Assembly (NCBI GenBank): GCA_037693485.1
Contig: CM075348.1
Coordinates: 33,288,501-33,352,500 of the forward strand
DNA: 64,000 nt
Origin: Kitagawia praeruptora
Lineage: Eukaryota; Streptophyta; Magnoliopsida; Apiales; Apiaceae
Direction of reading: 5' to 3'
In this document: piece after piece, positions 48,853 through 59,719 of the stretch
Layout: each line of letters starts with the position of its first letter
Position numbering within the stretch: the stretch's first letter is position 1
Notes under the pieces: generated by a model
What the model was told of the DNA's origin: nothing
Databases searched by the model: none
The model's input: the letters and a program-made list of their open reading frames with translations, nothing else
Program-made: the position numbers and the translations under genes

Positions 48853-49443
48853 TCTCTGACTTGTGGCTTGATCTTTTCATTTTTCCTTTTTGACAGGCCT
48901 CATACACTCCTTCTTGACAGAATTCAAGTGTGGGCATGCCTCTCACTAACTCTCTTTTGACTAGAGAGTTAATGGCTTTGAAGTTCAAGTGTGATAACTT
49001 CTTGTGCCATAGCCAACAATTTCATTAGATGCTTTTGAGTAGAAGCAACAAACTTTGTCCTTGTTTGCAGAGCCCATATTGGCTACAAACAGGCTTCCTT
49101 TTCTTACTCCAGATAGAGCAAAATCACTAGTCTTCTTGTGGGTGATCAAACATTCATCTTTGTCAAAATCCACTTTGAATCCTCTATCAGTAAACTGACC
49201 AACACTTAGCAGATTATGCTTGAGTCCCTTGACTAGTGCTACATCTTCACTGATGACATTACCAACTTCCAACTTGCCATATCCCAATGTGTTACCCATG
49301 CTGTCATCTCCAAAAACAACCATTGGGCCAGCCTTCTCCTCATACTGTGATAGCAGGGCCATATCACCAGTCATGTGATTTGAGCATCCACTGTCCAAAA
49401 TCCACATGACCTTCTTTTCACTTTCTTTGCCCTGCAAACACAA
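48853..49443 (-). pseudogene. pol: Sirevirus protease, GAG-pre-integrase and integrase N-terminus
   Basis: The frame from 49443 shows the copia aspartic protease site WILDSGCSNHMTG, then VVFGDDSMGNTLGYGKLEVG, VKGLKHNLLSVGQFTDRGF and KGSLFVANM. After a frameshift near 49010 the integrase zinc domain follows (WHKKLSHLNF, then CQKGKMKRSS) up to the array. The catalytic Asp is kept. Reading continues at 26246 on the other side of the array. Confidence 0.85.
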
Positions 49444-49448
49444 AGGTA

Positions 49449-51947
49449 TTACTTCTCATTTGGTACCCAAACAAGTTTGGGTCCATGTGACTTAGAAACA
49501 GTTTTATCATAAATAACATGTTTATCAACTTTCTTGGTGTCAATCTTCTTGTCACTGTTAGAAGTCTTAGAACCTGAGGTTTCAGACTTAGGTGATAGAG
49601 GTACCTTCCTAGCTCTAGGAGGACTTGAAGACTTTGACCTTGTGGAGTGTGTGTGAGAATTGTGACTGATACAACCATCAATGAATTGCCTTCTCAGATT
49701 GAAACAGCTAGTCATAACATTCATATTGCATGGCATACAATCAAATTTATCACAGAATGGAGCATCTCTGTCTTAAAGGCACAGAACAATCATAGAAAGG
49801 TTTGGGCACACTACCAACAGGTTTCTTGCAAGCATGAGTTAAATGATTGGTACTAAAACAATTCTGACAAGTTTTCCTGGGGGCAATAGGCATATAAGCA
49901 TAGTTGTTATCTTTGTTAATCCCTAGCTTGCCATTTCTGTTCTGTTTTTTCTTAGCCACTTTCTTCTCATATTCATTTTACCCAGCTGATACAAACTTAA
50001 CAAATTTCTTAGGTCTAGACCTATCACCTACTGGCTCCTTGGCTTTTGGATTGACACTCTCACTCTTAGAGGATGCTTGTTGTTCACTGGATTGTGCCTC
50101 ATCCTCATCATTCAACATTTGCTTGATGAGTAAGGCATCCTCATCAATTTCAAATGTTGATTCTTTAAAAATTGGAGTCTAAGCCTTTTTCAAAATGTGA
50201 GGCACTTCCTCCTGAACAACTATGTCATCTTCAATGACAACATAGCCTTTCCTCTGTTTAAGAGTGTCATAGTCAAGTCCAATTGCAGCCTTGAGTTTAG
50301 CTTGAATTTTCTCATGATAGGATTGCAATAGACTAGATGAGTTCTTAAAAGTTTTCAGTTTGAATTCATTTTCAGCTAGTTCATCCCAAAGAGCCTTTTC
50401 AATTTGACTAGCACATAGAACCTTATTCTGCAGATATTCAACTTCTTTCTTAAGGTTTTCTACTTGCATGGCAGTTAGCTCAAGTTCCTCATTTTTTTTA
50501 TTAACAATTCATTTCTAGCAGATAGTTTAGCAATTTCCTCATTAGCAGCAGTCATACTAGTATGAATATTAAACATTTCAACAAATAGTTGTTCAATCGT
50601 ACTCTTGTATTCAGAAACAGACATGTCTATGGTAGTTAGAGATGGTACCTGAGAGTCTGATGAAGATGTGTCATCTTTGGAATTGGCCATTAAGGCATAG
50701 TTGCAAAATTCTTGCTCTTCTCCATCACTATTAGAATCATCCCAACACTTTCCTTCAGCTATGTAGGCCTTACCTTGTGTCTGCTTTTTCAGAAGGGCCT
50801 CATACTTAGCTTCAAGCTCTAGAAACTCTTTATCCTTCTTTTTGGGCTTCTTGCATTCACTGGCAAAATGCTCTAGGTCATTGCATCTATAACACCTTAC
50901 AGATGACCTATCCACATGGCTGGTTTTAAATTTATTCTTGTTTGCTTTCACAGGTGCCTTGCTCTTGTTGAATGAATGGTTTTGGGTTTTAGGTTTGAAG
51001 GGTTGGTTCCTCTTGAATCTGATGTTTGGAAATTTTCTGGCCATGAAAGCATATGAAGTGTTTTCCATTCCATCTAGTTCTTCAAGAGTATAGAACTCTT
51101 CTTCCTCCTTCTCCTCAACTGGTTCACTTACCTCAGCTTCAGTTTCTTCATCATCTACTATCTCCTCTATCCTTAGTTAACTTGTAGATGCTTCTAGGTC
51201 TTGAATAGATTTGTTGACAATCAAGGCACATGATGTGTTTATCATTCTACCTTGGTTGGCTTGGATAGCCCTTTTCTGAAGCAACTCAAGCTCATGAGTC
51301 TTTAAAACCCCATAGAGCACATCATATGTGATTTTGTTTAAATCTCTTTCTCTTAGAGAAATGACCCTTTGCTCTAGATAATTTGGTGAAGACAGTAGAA
51401 ACTTCATGTTCAACACCTTGGTGCTGTAAACCTTGTCATTCATCTGCAACTCAGTAACTAGCTTGTGAAATCTCTCAAACATCTCAGTGATGCTTTCCTT
51501 GGGCTGCGCCATGAAAGCTTCATACTGTGTGACCAGTATCTGTTTCTTGTTTTCCTTGACCTCATCAGTCCCTTCACACAACACCTCAATGTGATCCCAC
51601 ATTTCTTTGGCAGTTGTACACGATGCAATGTTTGCAAACATTGACATATCCATGGAATCTATAATTAGCAGCATGAGGTGACTGTCAAGAGCAACCATCT
51701 TCTTTTCTGATTCTGTCCATTTGGATGGTTCCTTGGCCACATAAGATCTTGGAATAGTTGTGGTTCCAACAGTCTTTTTAGGTATTTCTTGTTGTGGAAC
51801 AAAGGGACCATTCTTGAGAATCTCAGGATACAGAGGATGAGAGGCTTTGATGAATAACATCATCTTTATCTTCCAGAGGTTGTAATTTTCTTTGTAAAAC
51901 TTAGGGACCTTCATTGTTCCTGTTGTCTTTGGTGTATTCGAACTCAT
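49449..51947 (-). pseudogene. gag: Sirevirus gag, broken by stops and shifts
   Basis: I place the start at the ATG at 51947 (MSSNTPKTTGTMKVPKFYKE) because it is the first ATG after the primer site. The longer frame to 52142 runs into the LTR. The gag core (NYNLWKIKMMLFIKASHPLY, AKEMWDHIEVLCEGTDEVKE, SITEMFERFHKLVTELQM) ends at a stop at 51177. The frame goes on through ARKFPNIRFKRNQPF and the knuckle CYRCNDLEHFASEC (about 50894-50853), then a long coiled-coil part. A frameshift in an A-run lies near 50500, with stops at 50179 and about 49978. A second knuckle-like motif, CQNCFSTNHLTHAC, is near 49870, and a Lys/Ser-rich stretch follows to 49449. The two-knuckle, coiled-coil plan is the same as in the element at 1-2510. 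Confidence 0.85.
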
Positions 51948-51977
51948 GATCGTTTTATTATTTTTGAATAGACAGCC

Positions 51978-51990
51978 CTCTCTGATACCA
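51978..51990 (-). promoter_or_regulatory. Primer binding site of the large Sirevirus
   Basis: The minus strand reads TGGTATCAGAGAG two bases after the LTR end CTCAACA. It is the initiator Met-tRNA type. Confidence 0.85.
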
Positions 51991-51992
51991 CT

Positions 51993-53270
51993 TGTTGAGT
52001 ATTGAATACAGTAAAAGAATACAGAGGGGGGGTGAATGGATTCTTGAACTTTTTCTCGTTCTTGAATCTGTGTAGCAAGATATGTGTTTGTGTGTGCAAA
52101 TGTGTAGATACGGATAAAGAACAACACAAGACACGATATCACTTTAATCTAATATTTTATTAGATAAAGATTTGCTACAATTTGTGAATACAAATGGTAG
52201 TATTCTCAGCTTCGTTTCTCTCAGAGAGATGTGCTCTTACAATGTGTATGAAAAACTTAACCAACTAAAGAAGTTAGATTGTATTCTTATAGAACATGAA
52301 TACAACTCATTTACTACAAATAAGGTTACATGATGAATTACTTTCTTGCATGTCTATCCTTTTTGAGCAAATATCTAAACGGCTACAGATTTGACTTTGC
52401 AACGCTCTGTTCAGATCCACTTCTTTAGCTCTTTGTCTCTTATACATCTCTCCAAGCTTCTTTGTAGGCTTTCCAAAGTACATTACAGATTGTGGTCCAT
52501 AAAGCACTTTAACTTGTTGCAAGTTTCTGACTTGTACAATTTCTTCAGTAGTTTGTCTCCAAGAATGTATTCGAGAAGTGGCTAAGTGATTGATTCGAGA
52601 ACTAGGATTAGATAACTCTGAGTTCTCGAATACTGTATGATTGACATATCGAATCACTTCTCGAATAACACTTTTCTCCAGGGTTCCTTGAGTTATCGAA
52701 TAGAATAATTGACTTTTCGAATCCATGAGATATCGAATAGCTTTCTGAGTCCTTGAGATATCGAATGGAACTTTGACTTGTTGACTCTTTGAGAACTCGA
52801 ATACCACTTTGACTTGTTGACTTCTTGAGTTCTCGAATAGAGTATTAAACATGTCGAATCTCTGAGATATCGAATGAGATATCGAATAGTTCATTCAGAG
52901 ATATCGAACAGTGTCTTTCTCAGATATCGAATCTCTGACTTCTCGAACGCTAGACTTCTCGAATAGACAAATGTACTTCTCGAATTGGTACTTAGGCAAA
53001 TTCTTCATTTCTTCAAATCCCAATTGTGATTATTTGACATTCTTTATCTTCTTGCTTGAGGCATGAACCTTGGAACTTCTTTCAAGCATTATTCTTGACT
53101 TTATAAGTACAGTTACACAACTAGGATTTGATGCCTATTACAAGTACAAAACAAATAGAAACTCTACAACTAGAGGTTCCCTCAGTTAAGAGGTCATGTA
53201 GGTAATGCATAGCATCATACACACTTAGGCTTGTTATATTATGAGCACAGGCATGTCTCTGTGACCAACA
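51993..53270 (-). repeat. 5' LTR of the large Sirevirus (1278 bp)
   Basis: On the plus strand it starts TGTTGAGTATTGAATACA and ends GTGACCAACA. It carries a block of TCGAAT-type words at about 52560-52985. It is related to 15602-16814 along its whole length but well diverged. Confidence 0.82.
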
Positions 53271-53781
53271 TGTGTCAGCTCTTACAAAATAATCGGTCAA
53301 GCCAAAAGATTGTGTCAATTTTGCAACTTACCAAGTTTGTATACTCGTGACTCAGATTAGAGAGCCTCTATTTTCCTTATCATGCGCCAGAGAAATTTGT
53401 TGTTTTAGAAAATTTAAAGTGAACTTCATTTTGCTTTTGTCTGCAGTTTGAATAACATTAGCATAATAACAGTAGTTCTAAAGTAGATAGAATGACCAAA
53501 AACTGCTTGTTGAAGCGATATTTGTTGTCACCGACGGTATATACTATCATGAACAGGTCGCTTTGTATTAATTTATAGGTGAAATAATAGCACAAACATA
53601 ATAATGGAGGCTCAAGATTTATATAAACACAGACATCATAATGGAGGCTTCAGATTTATAGTCATAGTCACCGGGCAAAAACTTTGAGACTCGAACATGG
53701 AAAAGTGATATTTATTTACTTGATAGACAAATCAAGTGAGTTAACGGTAAACATTTAGCAATCAACAAAGATGTTATATCA

Positions 53782-53893
53782 TTAGATATACATTGTCAAA
53801 GTAAAAAAAGAGTTCCCACGCATTTCAACATAAGGATTTAGCGTAAATTTGACAACTAAATGTAAGGGCAAGCACAATCACGATAATTTTGTT
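53782..53893 (+). repeat. 110 bp direct repeat, left copy
   Basis: It shares CATTTCAACATAAGG, TAGCGTAAATT, ACTAAATGTAAGG and CAAGCAC, in the same order and spacing, with 58899-59010. The two copies differ by scattered substitutions and small indels. Confidence 0.75.
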
Positions 53894-54115
53894 ATCCTGT
53901 TTACTTTGCATGGAGTCTACATGACAGAAGTTCTAAGACCTTTTTAAGGTGAAGTCAATGAGTATATACAACAGACTAAGTTGTAGGAGGCTTTCAAAAG
54001 ATAGGCAAAGTACATTACTAGCCTTAAGAAAACAATATACCAGTCAAAATATTTAGTTCATGTTCCAGGTGTTCTAGAAGCAAAACAAGAAAGTCGGTCC
54101 AATTGAAGGGTTTTT

Positions 54116-54183
54116 CCTACGGCGTGCCTCCTTCACCTTGGTTACTTACCCTACGGCGTGCCTCCTTCACCTTGGTTACTTGT
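54116..54183 (+). repeat. 34 bp perfect tandem duplication
   Basis: CTACGGCGTGCCTCCTTCAC starts at 54117 and again at 54151, and the rest of the unit (CTTGGTTACTT) follows each time. It lies just outside the Tork copia LTR. Confidence 0.85.
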
Positions 54184-54210
54184 AGATCGATTTGGGTTTT
54201 TTTCCCGTGA

Positions 54211-54532
54211 TGTTGGGTTTATGGAGTCTATCAGGTTTCAGAATTGAATTCTGACTTGAGTTAGGAATTCCAAAATTGGACTCTAATTAGAGTTAGGAAT
54301 TTCAGAATTAGACTCTGATTCGTTTAGACCCAGTTTCTTCTCTTATAAATACTCATGTAATTGTAGCACAACATAACACAATAACACAACACAATGTGAG
54401 AGATCAATACAAAATTAATGCGGATTGTGGAGTAGGAATTTCCGAACCACGTAAATTTTTGTATTGTGTGATTGTCATTTATTTTCTTATTTATTCGCTT
54501 TGGGTTTTGCTTTCATTGTTGTATACTCAACA
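54211..54532 (+). repeat. 5' LTR of the Tork copia element
   Basis: It starts TGTTGGGTTTATGG and ends TATACTCAACA. A TATA-like CTTATAAATAC at about 54344 is a likely promoter. It lacks an 11 bp duplicated GAGTTAGGATT-like piece found in the 3' LTR near 58645. Confidence 0.88.
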
Positions 54533-54535
54533 ACT

Positions 54536-54548
54536 AGTATCAGAGCCT
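54536..54548 (+). promoter_or_regulatory. Primer binding site, one mismatch
   Basis: TAGTATCAGAGCC follows the LTR end after ACT. It is the Met-tRNA site with the usual second base G changed to A. Confidence 0.75.
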
Positions 54549-54562
54549 AGGTTTTCAGGCGA

Positions 54563-57500
54563 GTGGAAGCGATTGCAGAAGAAGGGAAAGTAAAGATCGA
54601 CAAATTTGATGGCAAAGATTTTGGGTTTTGGAAGATGCAAATTGAATATTATTTGTATCAGAAAAAACTACACGAACCGCTGGAGGAGAAGAAGCCAGAA
54701 AAGATGGATGAGAAAGAATGAAATCTATTGGATAGGCAGGCTCTGGGTGTTGTCAGATTGACTTTGGCGAAGAGCGCTGCTTACAATATCGTCAAGGAAA
54801 TGACAACTTATGGATTGATCAAGGCGTTATCAAATATGTATGAGAAGCTGTCTGCTTCAAATAAGGTATATTTGTGTCGCTTGTTGTTTGCCACAAAATT
54901 GAATGAAGGTGATTGTGTTGCTGATCATGTGAACGAATTTTACTCTATCCTATCAAGATTGACATCAGTGGATATTAAATTCGATGATGAAGTACAAGCC
55001 TTGTTGTTGGTATCCTCGTTACCTAACAGTTGGTCAGGATTTGTCACTGCTATTTGTAATTCATCTGGGAGCAGTAAGATGACTTTTGATGGAGTTCGAG
55101 ATGCGATTCTTGGAGATGATATTCGTAGGAGAAACTCAGGAGAGTCGTCAGATTCCTTGTTGAATATTGAGAGTAGAGGCAGAAAGTCCGATAGGGGGCA
55201 GAATCAGGGGCGTAGCAAATCGAAGTCACAGAAGAAAGGACAGTCCAAAGATCGCAAGGAGACTGTTTGTTGGAATTGTCAGAAGAAAGGTCACTTCAGA
55301 AATCAGTGTACGGCTCCCGCAGCTCCTAAAGGAATGAAGAAAGAGGATAATTCAGCTAATGTAGTTGAAGAAGTGGCGGATGACGATGCTTTGATTTGTT
55401 GTGTTGAATGTTCGGTTGAATCATGGGTTATGGATTCTAGTGCATCATTCCATGCTACCCCTTGCAAGGATTTGATGTCAAATTTCAGACTTGGAAATTT
55501 TGGTAAAGTCCGTCTTGCTGATAATGAGATTTTGGATATTACGGGCATGGGAGATATTAATCTCAAGACCTCTTTGGAGACTAGCTGGACGTTGAAAGAT
55601 GTGAGATACATTCCTGGGCTGAAGAAGATGTTGATATCTGTGGGTCAGTTAGATAAGGAAGGGTATCGAGTTACTTTCGGAGACGGACAGTGGAAGGTTA
55701 TAAAGGGGAATCTAGTTGTTGCTCGTGGAGAGAAAAAGGGGACGTTGTACATAGTTGAACAATCTAGATATGAAGCAAATGCAGTTACTGATGAGATTGG
55801 GTCTTCAACTTTGTGGCACCAAAGACTTGGTCAAATGAGTGAAAAGGGTATGAAGCTGTTAACTTCGAAGGGGAAGATTCCAGAGCTGAAGAATGTGGAA
55901 GTTGGGTTCTGTGAGCCATGTGTTCTTGGAAAGCAGAAACGAGTTACTTTTACAAAGTCTGGAATGACACCCAAGGCTGAGAGGTTAGAGCTAGTTCATA
56001 AATATGTATATGGTCTAACAACAGTTGCGTCGTTGGGAGGATCTCGCTACTATGTCACTTTCATTTATGATTCCACTAGAAAGGTATGGGTTATTTCTTG
56101 AAGAATAAATCAGATGTGTTTGCTACTTTCAAGAAGTGGAAGACCAAAGTTGAAAATCAGACCGGTTTGAAGGTTAAGAGTTTGATGTCAGATAATGGTG
56201 GTGAGTATAGTAGTGATGAGTTTAAAAGCTATTGCGCAGAATATAGGATTAGAATGATCAAAACAATTCCAGAGACACCGCAGCAGAATGGTGTTGCAGA
56301 GCGCAAAAATAGAATCTTGAATGAGAGGGTCAAGAGTATGAGGTTGCATGCAGGGTTGCCAAAGATTTTTTGGGCAGATACAGTTAGCACAACAGCGTAT
56401 CTCATAAATAGAGGACCTTCAGTTCCTTTGGGGTTTAAGATTCCTGAAGAAGAGTGGCAAAAAAAGGAGGTAAATCTTTCACACTTGCGAGTTTTTGGTT
56501 GTGTTTCTTATGTGCGTGTTTAAGATTCTGACAGGGACAAGCTTGATCCAAAAGCAAAGAAGTGTATCTTCATTGGTTATGGCTCAGATGATATGGGTTA
56601 CTGTTTCTGGGATGAACTAACGAAGAAGGTCGTTAGAAGTAGATATGTTACTTTTAATGAAAGTGCGGTATACAAGGATAAGCTTGCAGTCGATTCTGAG
56701 TTTACAAAAGAAAAACCTGAGAAAGAGAAAGCAGTGCTTGAAGATATTACAGAAGAAGATCTTGCAGGAAATAGTGGGAGTTTGGGGAATGGTGATGACA
56801 CAGTTCCAGTTACTCCACAGGCTGAGGTAAGAAGATCTAGCAGAATTGTGAGGCCACCACAAAGTTTTCTCCTTCAGCATATTATATGTTATTGACCGAG
56901 GATGGAGAGCCTCAGTGTTATTCAGAGGCAATTCAGGTGGATGATTCAGTTCAGTGGAAATCAGCCATAGAAGAAGAGACGAGTTCTCTTGAGAAGAATG
57001 AAACTTGGTCTTTAACAGAGTTACCAGCAGGAAAGAAGGCTTTACAGAATAAGTGGGTGTTCCTGATCAAAGAAGAACCTGATGGCAACAAGAGATACAA
57101 GGCGAGGTTAGTAGTCAAGGGTTATCAACAGAGAAAGGGTATTGACTATACTGATATTTTTTCTCCGGTTGTTAAGATGACTACTGTTAGAATTGTGCTA
57201 AGTATCGTGGCTGCAGAGGAGTTACATCTAGAGCAACTAGATGTTAAAATCGCGTTCTTACATGGTGATCTTGAGGAAGACATCTACATGGTACAGCCAG
57301 AAGGATTTCAGGTAGTTGGGAAAAAAAACCTTGTTTGCAAGCTTATAAAAAGCTTGTATGGTTTGAAGCAAGCGTAAGACAATAGTACTTGAAGTTTTAT
57401 AGCTTTATGATGAAGAATTGGTACACTAGGAGTGCTATGGATCATTGTTGTTATTTTAAACAATTTGATTCATCTTATATCATATTGTTGTTGTATGTTG

Positions 57501-58455
57501 ATGACATGTTGATAGCAGGATCAAACATGAGGGAAATTAACAGGTTAAAGAGACAGATGTCTGAGGAGTTTGAGATGAAAGATATGGGTGCAACAAAACA
57601 GATACTTGGTATGAGCATCATAAGGGATAGATCTGAAGGTACTTTGAAATTATCTCAAGAGAAGTATATTGAGAAATTGTTGCAGAATTCAGTGTCCAGG
57701 ATACGAAGACCAGAAGTACACCATTGGCGACTCACTTTAATCTCACGAAGAAGCAGTCACATAAAATGGATGAAGGCAAGAAAGATATGGCTAAAGTTCC
57801 GTATGCATCTGCAGTTGGCAGTTTGATGTATGCTACAGTGTGTACAAGGCCAGATATTGCTCATGCAGTGGGAGTTGTTAGCAGGTTCATGTCTAATCCA
57901 GAAAGAGAGCATTGGGAAGCAGTCAAGTGGTTGTTACGCAACTTGAAAGGCACATCCAAGGTTGCGTTATGTTTCAGCAAGAAATATGTTATCTTGGAAG
58001 GGTTCTCTGATGCAGATTTAGGTGGATGTTTGGATACAAGAAAAAGTACTACGAGATATATTTTCACGTTGGGTGGCACAGCAGTTAGTTGGATGTCTCG
58101 ACTTCAAAAGAGTGTTGTTCTTTCAACCACAGAAGCAGAATGTATGGCTATCTCTAAAGCTAGCAAGGAGATGATTTGGTTGAAGAATTTTCTTGAAAAG
58201 TTGGGCAAGAAATAGGCGGACAGTGCTTTGTATAGCGACAGTCAGAGTGTTATTCATCTTGCGAAGAATCCTGTGTTTCATGCTAGGACGAAGCATATTC
58301 AGCTGAGATATCACTTTACAAGAGAGTTGATTAGCAATGGTACTTTGTCCTTGAAGAAAATCCTTTGTTCAAAGAATCCTGCAGATATGTTGACTAAGGT
58401 GGTTACTAATGAAAAGTTGAAGCTTTGCATAGGTTCAACTGGCCTTCAGAATTGA
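54563..58455 (+). pseudogene. Tork copia gag-pol polyprotein, multiply broken
   Basis: The frame begins at 54563, where a GTG stands at the expected start codon. It has a stop at 54719 and then runs open from 54728 to 56101. It shows gag (FGFWKMQIEYYLYQ, LGVVRLTL), the knuckle CWNCQKKGHFRNQC (about 55267-55308), and a protease site WVMDSSASFHATPC, in which the usual Gly of D-S/T-G is Ser. The integrase zinc domain follows (LWHQRLGQMS ... CEPCVLGKQK). Its core has HKYVYGL where the catalytic Asp is expected, and keeps SDNGGEYSSDEF. A frameshift at about 56095, a stop at 56521, and shifts near 56862 and 57377 follow. RT has LVVKGYQQRKGIDY, LDVKIAFLHGDL and YVDDMLIAGS. A shift near 57690 and a stop at 58213 flank RNase H (GFSDADLGGCLDTRKS, TEAECMAIS, YSDSQSVIHLAKNP). 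It cannot move on its own. Confidence 0.9.
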
Positions 58456-58564
58456 TTGATGAGAAGGCGCTGCACTAGTTAGAGTTATTGATCGAAGGAT
58501 TGGATGTTACTAGATTTACGAGAGTGAAGTGAAGTAAAGATGTGGTCAGACTCAAGTGGGAGAT

Positions 58565-58894
58565 TGTTGAGTTTGTGAAGTCTATTAGGTTTCTGAATTG
58601 AATTCTGACTTGAGTTAGAAATTTCAGAATTGGACTCTAATTAGAGTTAGGATTAGAGTTAGGAATTTCAGAATTAGACTCTGATTCGTTTAGACCCAGT
58701 TTCTTCTCTTATAAATACTCATGTAATTGTAACACAACAACACAACACAATGTGAAAAATCAATACAAAATTAGTGCGGATTGTGGAGTATGAATTTCCG
58801 AACCACGTAAATCTTTGTCTTGTGTGATTGTCATTTATTTTCTTGTTCTTGTTTATTCACTTTGGATTTTGCTTTCGTTGTTGTATACTCAACA
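58565..58894 (+). repeat. 3' LTR of the Tork copia element
   Basis: It starts TGTTGAGTTTGTGA directly after the polypurine stretch AGTGGGAGAT (about 58554-58564) and ends TATACTCAACA. It is highly similar to the 5' LTR. Confidence 0.88.
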
Positions 58895-58898
58895 CACG

Positions 58899-59010
58899 TA
58901 AGATACACATTGGCAAAGTAAAAGGTGTGTTCCCACACATTTCAACATAAGGCTTTTAGCGTAAATTCGATTACTAAATGTAAGGACAAGCACTCCACGA
59001 GAATTTTGTC
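58899..59010 (+). repeat. 110 bp direct repeat, right copy
   Basis: It is the partner of 53782-53893, in the same orientation. It begins four bases after the copia 3' LTR. Confidence 0.75.
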
Positions 59011-59355
59011 GAAATGTGCTGTGTATGGATTCGACGTAAGTAGCTAATCTTGAATAGGAGCTAAAAATAAATGACACGATATAACATAATAGTACATTAA
59101 TAATATATATGTATAAAAGTAAAATGTGCATATAGAATCAAGATATTTACTTCCATAGGTATCTTCTTCCTGCCAATGGGCTCTGTGCGATAAGCATAAC
59201 ATGGTCGATGCTTTTGTATTTCTAGGTAGACCTGCCAATGACACTAGAAACAAGTTTTATTACTGCCCTTTTATTTTCAACTGGGGATGTGGCTTTGCTA
59301 GTTGTGCCTGTAATTTTCCTTATGAGGCTACCGACAATAAACTTATGTACTTGAT
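59011..59355. other. Unassigned DNA; possible GRF-type zinc-finger fragment
   Basis: The plus frame from 59201 reads MVDAFVFLGRPANDTRNKFY followed by YCPFIFNWGCGFASC. The FYYCP...CGF spacing resembles GRF zinc fingers of plant nuclear or transposon proteins, but the first metal ligand is not evident. The resemblance is weak and the stretch could be chance. Confidence 0.25.
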
Positions 59356-59592
59356 ACCTACTAAAATCTCACCCGTCTCTACCCAAGATCCCAGCATTAC
59401 AATTCCGTTTTTGTCTAAATTGCGTAGTAAATGAGCTTCTAAATGCGGTATTTCCTTATTGACCCTTTCGGGGCCTTGGCTTGTCACATGAGTTTGAATT
59501 TCATATTTTCGTATGTGAAAAGAAGTATAAATATCTTCATAAACCAAACGCTCGCTAATGAGCACCGCATCTTCAAAATTGTAACCGGTATA
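59356..59592 (-). pseudogene. rpoB: Plastid rpoB fragment (nuclear plastid insertion)
   Basis: The minus strand reads GYNFEDAVLISERLVYEDIY, then TSFHIRKYEIQTHVTSQGPE, RVNKEIPHLEAHLLRNLDKN and GIVMLGSWVETGEILVG. This is a conserved inner segment of the plastid RNA polymerase beta subunit. It has no start, and leaves the gene abruptly at both ends (about 59592 and 59356). It is a fragment of about 79 codons out of more than 1000, so it cannot function. Confidence 0.88.
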
Positions 59593-59719
59593 AAATAACA
59601 GAAAAAGAGGCGAAGGCTAGTTTTGCAAACATGAATAGAATGTTTCTAACAGTTTTCATATTTTATATTTATCCGCCTAACCTCAAAAGAAAAATCTTTC
59701 TTTGACTTTGATGAAAATT

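Larger units (their letters stand above)
15602..53270 (-). mobile_element. Large Sirevirus (Ty1/copia), about 13.3 kb without its two insertions
   Basis: On the minus strand the order is 5' LTR (53270-51993), primer site, gag, protease, integrase, RT, RNase H (to 23594), a spacer, a very long accessory ORF region (22739 to about 16976), polypurine tract and 3' LTR (16814-15602). The integrase is split by the gypsy array 26247-48847, and the accessory ORF by an insertion at about 17837-19580. The RNase H region, with the patterns FRYLKGTPNLSLWYP and SCCAQVLWIRNQLRDYG, is typical of the SIRE lineage. The two LTRs are clearly related but well diverged, the frames carry many stops and shifts, and the flanking five bases (TGCAG left, TGTGT right) do not match. 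It is therefore old, and may have exchanged one end. Confidence 0.88.
53271..54210. other. Non-coding DNA left of the Tork copia element
   Basis: No ORF with similarity is present. It holds a copy of a 110 bp repeat (53782-53893) whose partner lies right of the copia element (58899-59010), two copies of an ATAATGGAGGCTC/TTCAGATTTATA unit near 53600 and 53630, and a 34 bp tandem duplication at 54116-54183. Confidence 0.6.
54211..58894 (+). mobile_element. Tork-type Ty1/copia element, complete but decayed
   Basis: LTRs of 322 bp (54211-54532) and 330 bp (58565-58894) enclose a primer site, one gag-pol reading frame broken by stops and frameshifts, and a polypurine tract. The gag start pattern and the whole order gag, protease, integrase, RT, RNase H match TNT1-like (Tork) elements. 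The five bases on each side (CGTGA and CACGT) do not match, so there is no intact target duplication. Confidence 0.9.

Noticed and set aside
55303..55611. Minus-strand ORF of 102 codons
   Set aside because: It is a shadow of the Tork copia gag and protease coding strand.
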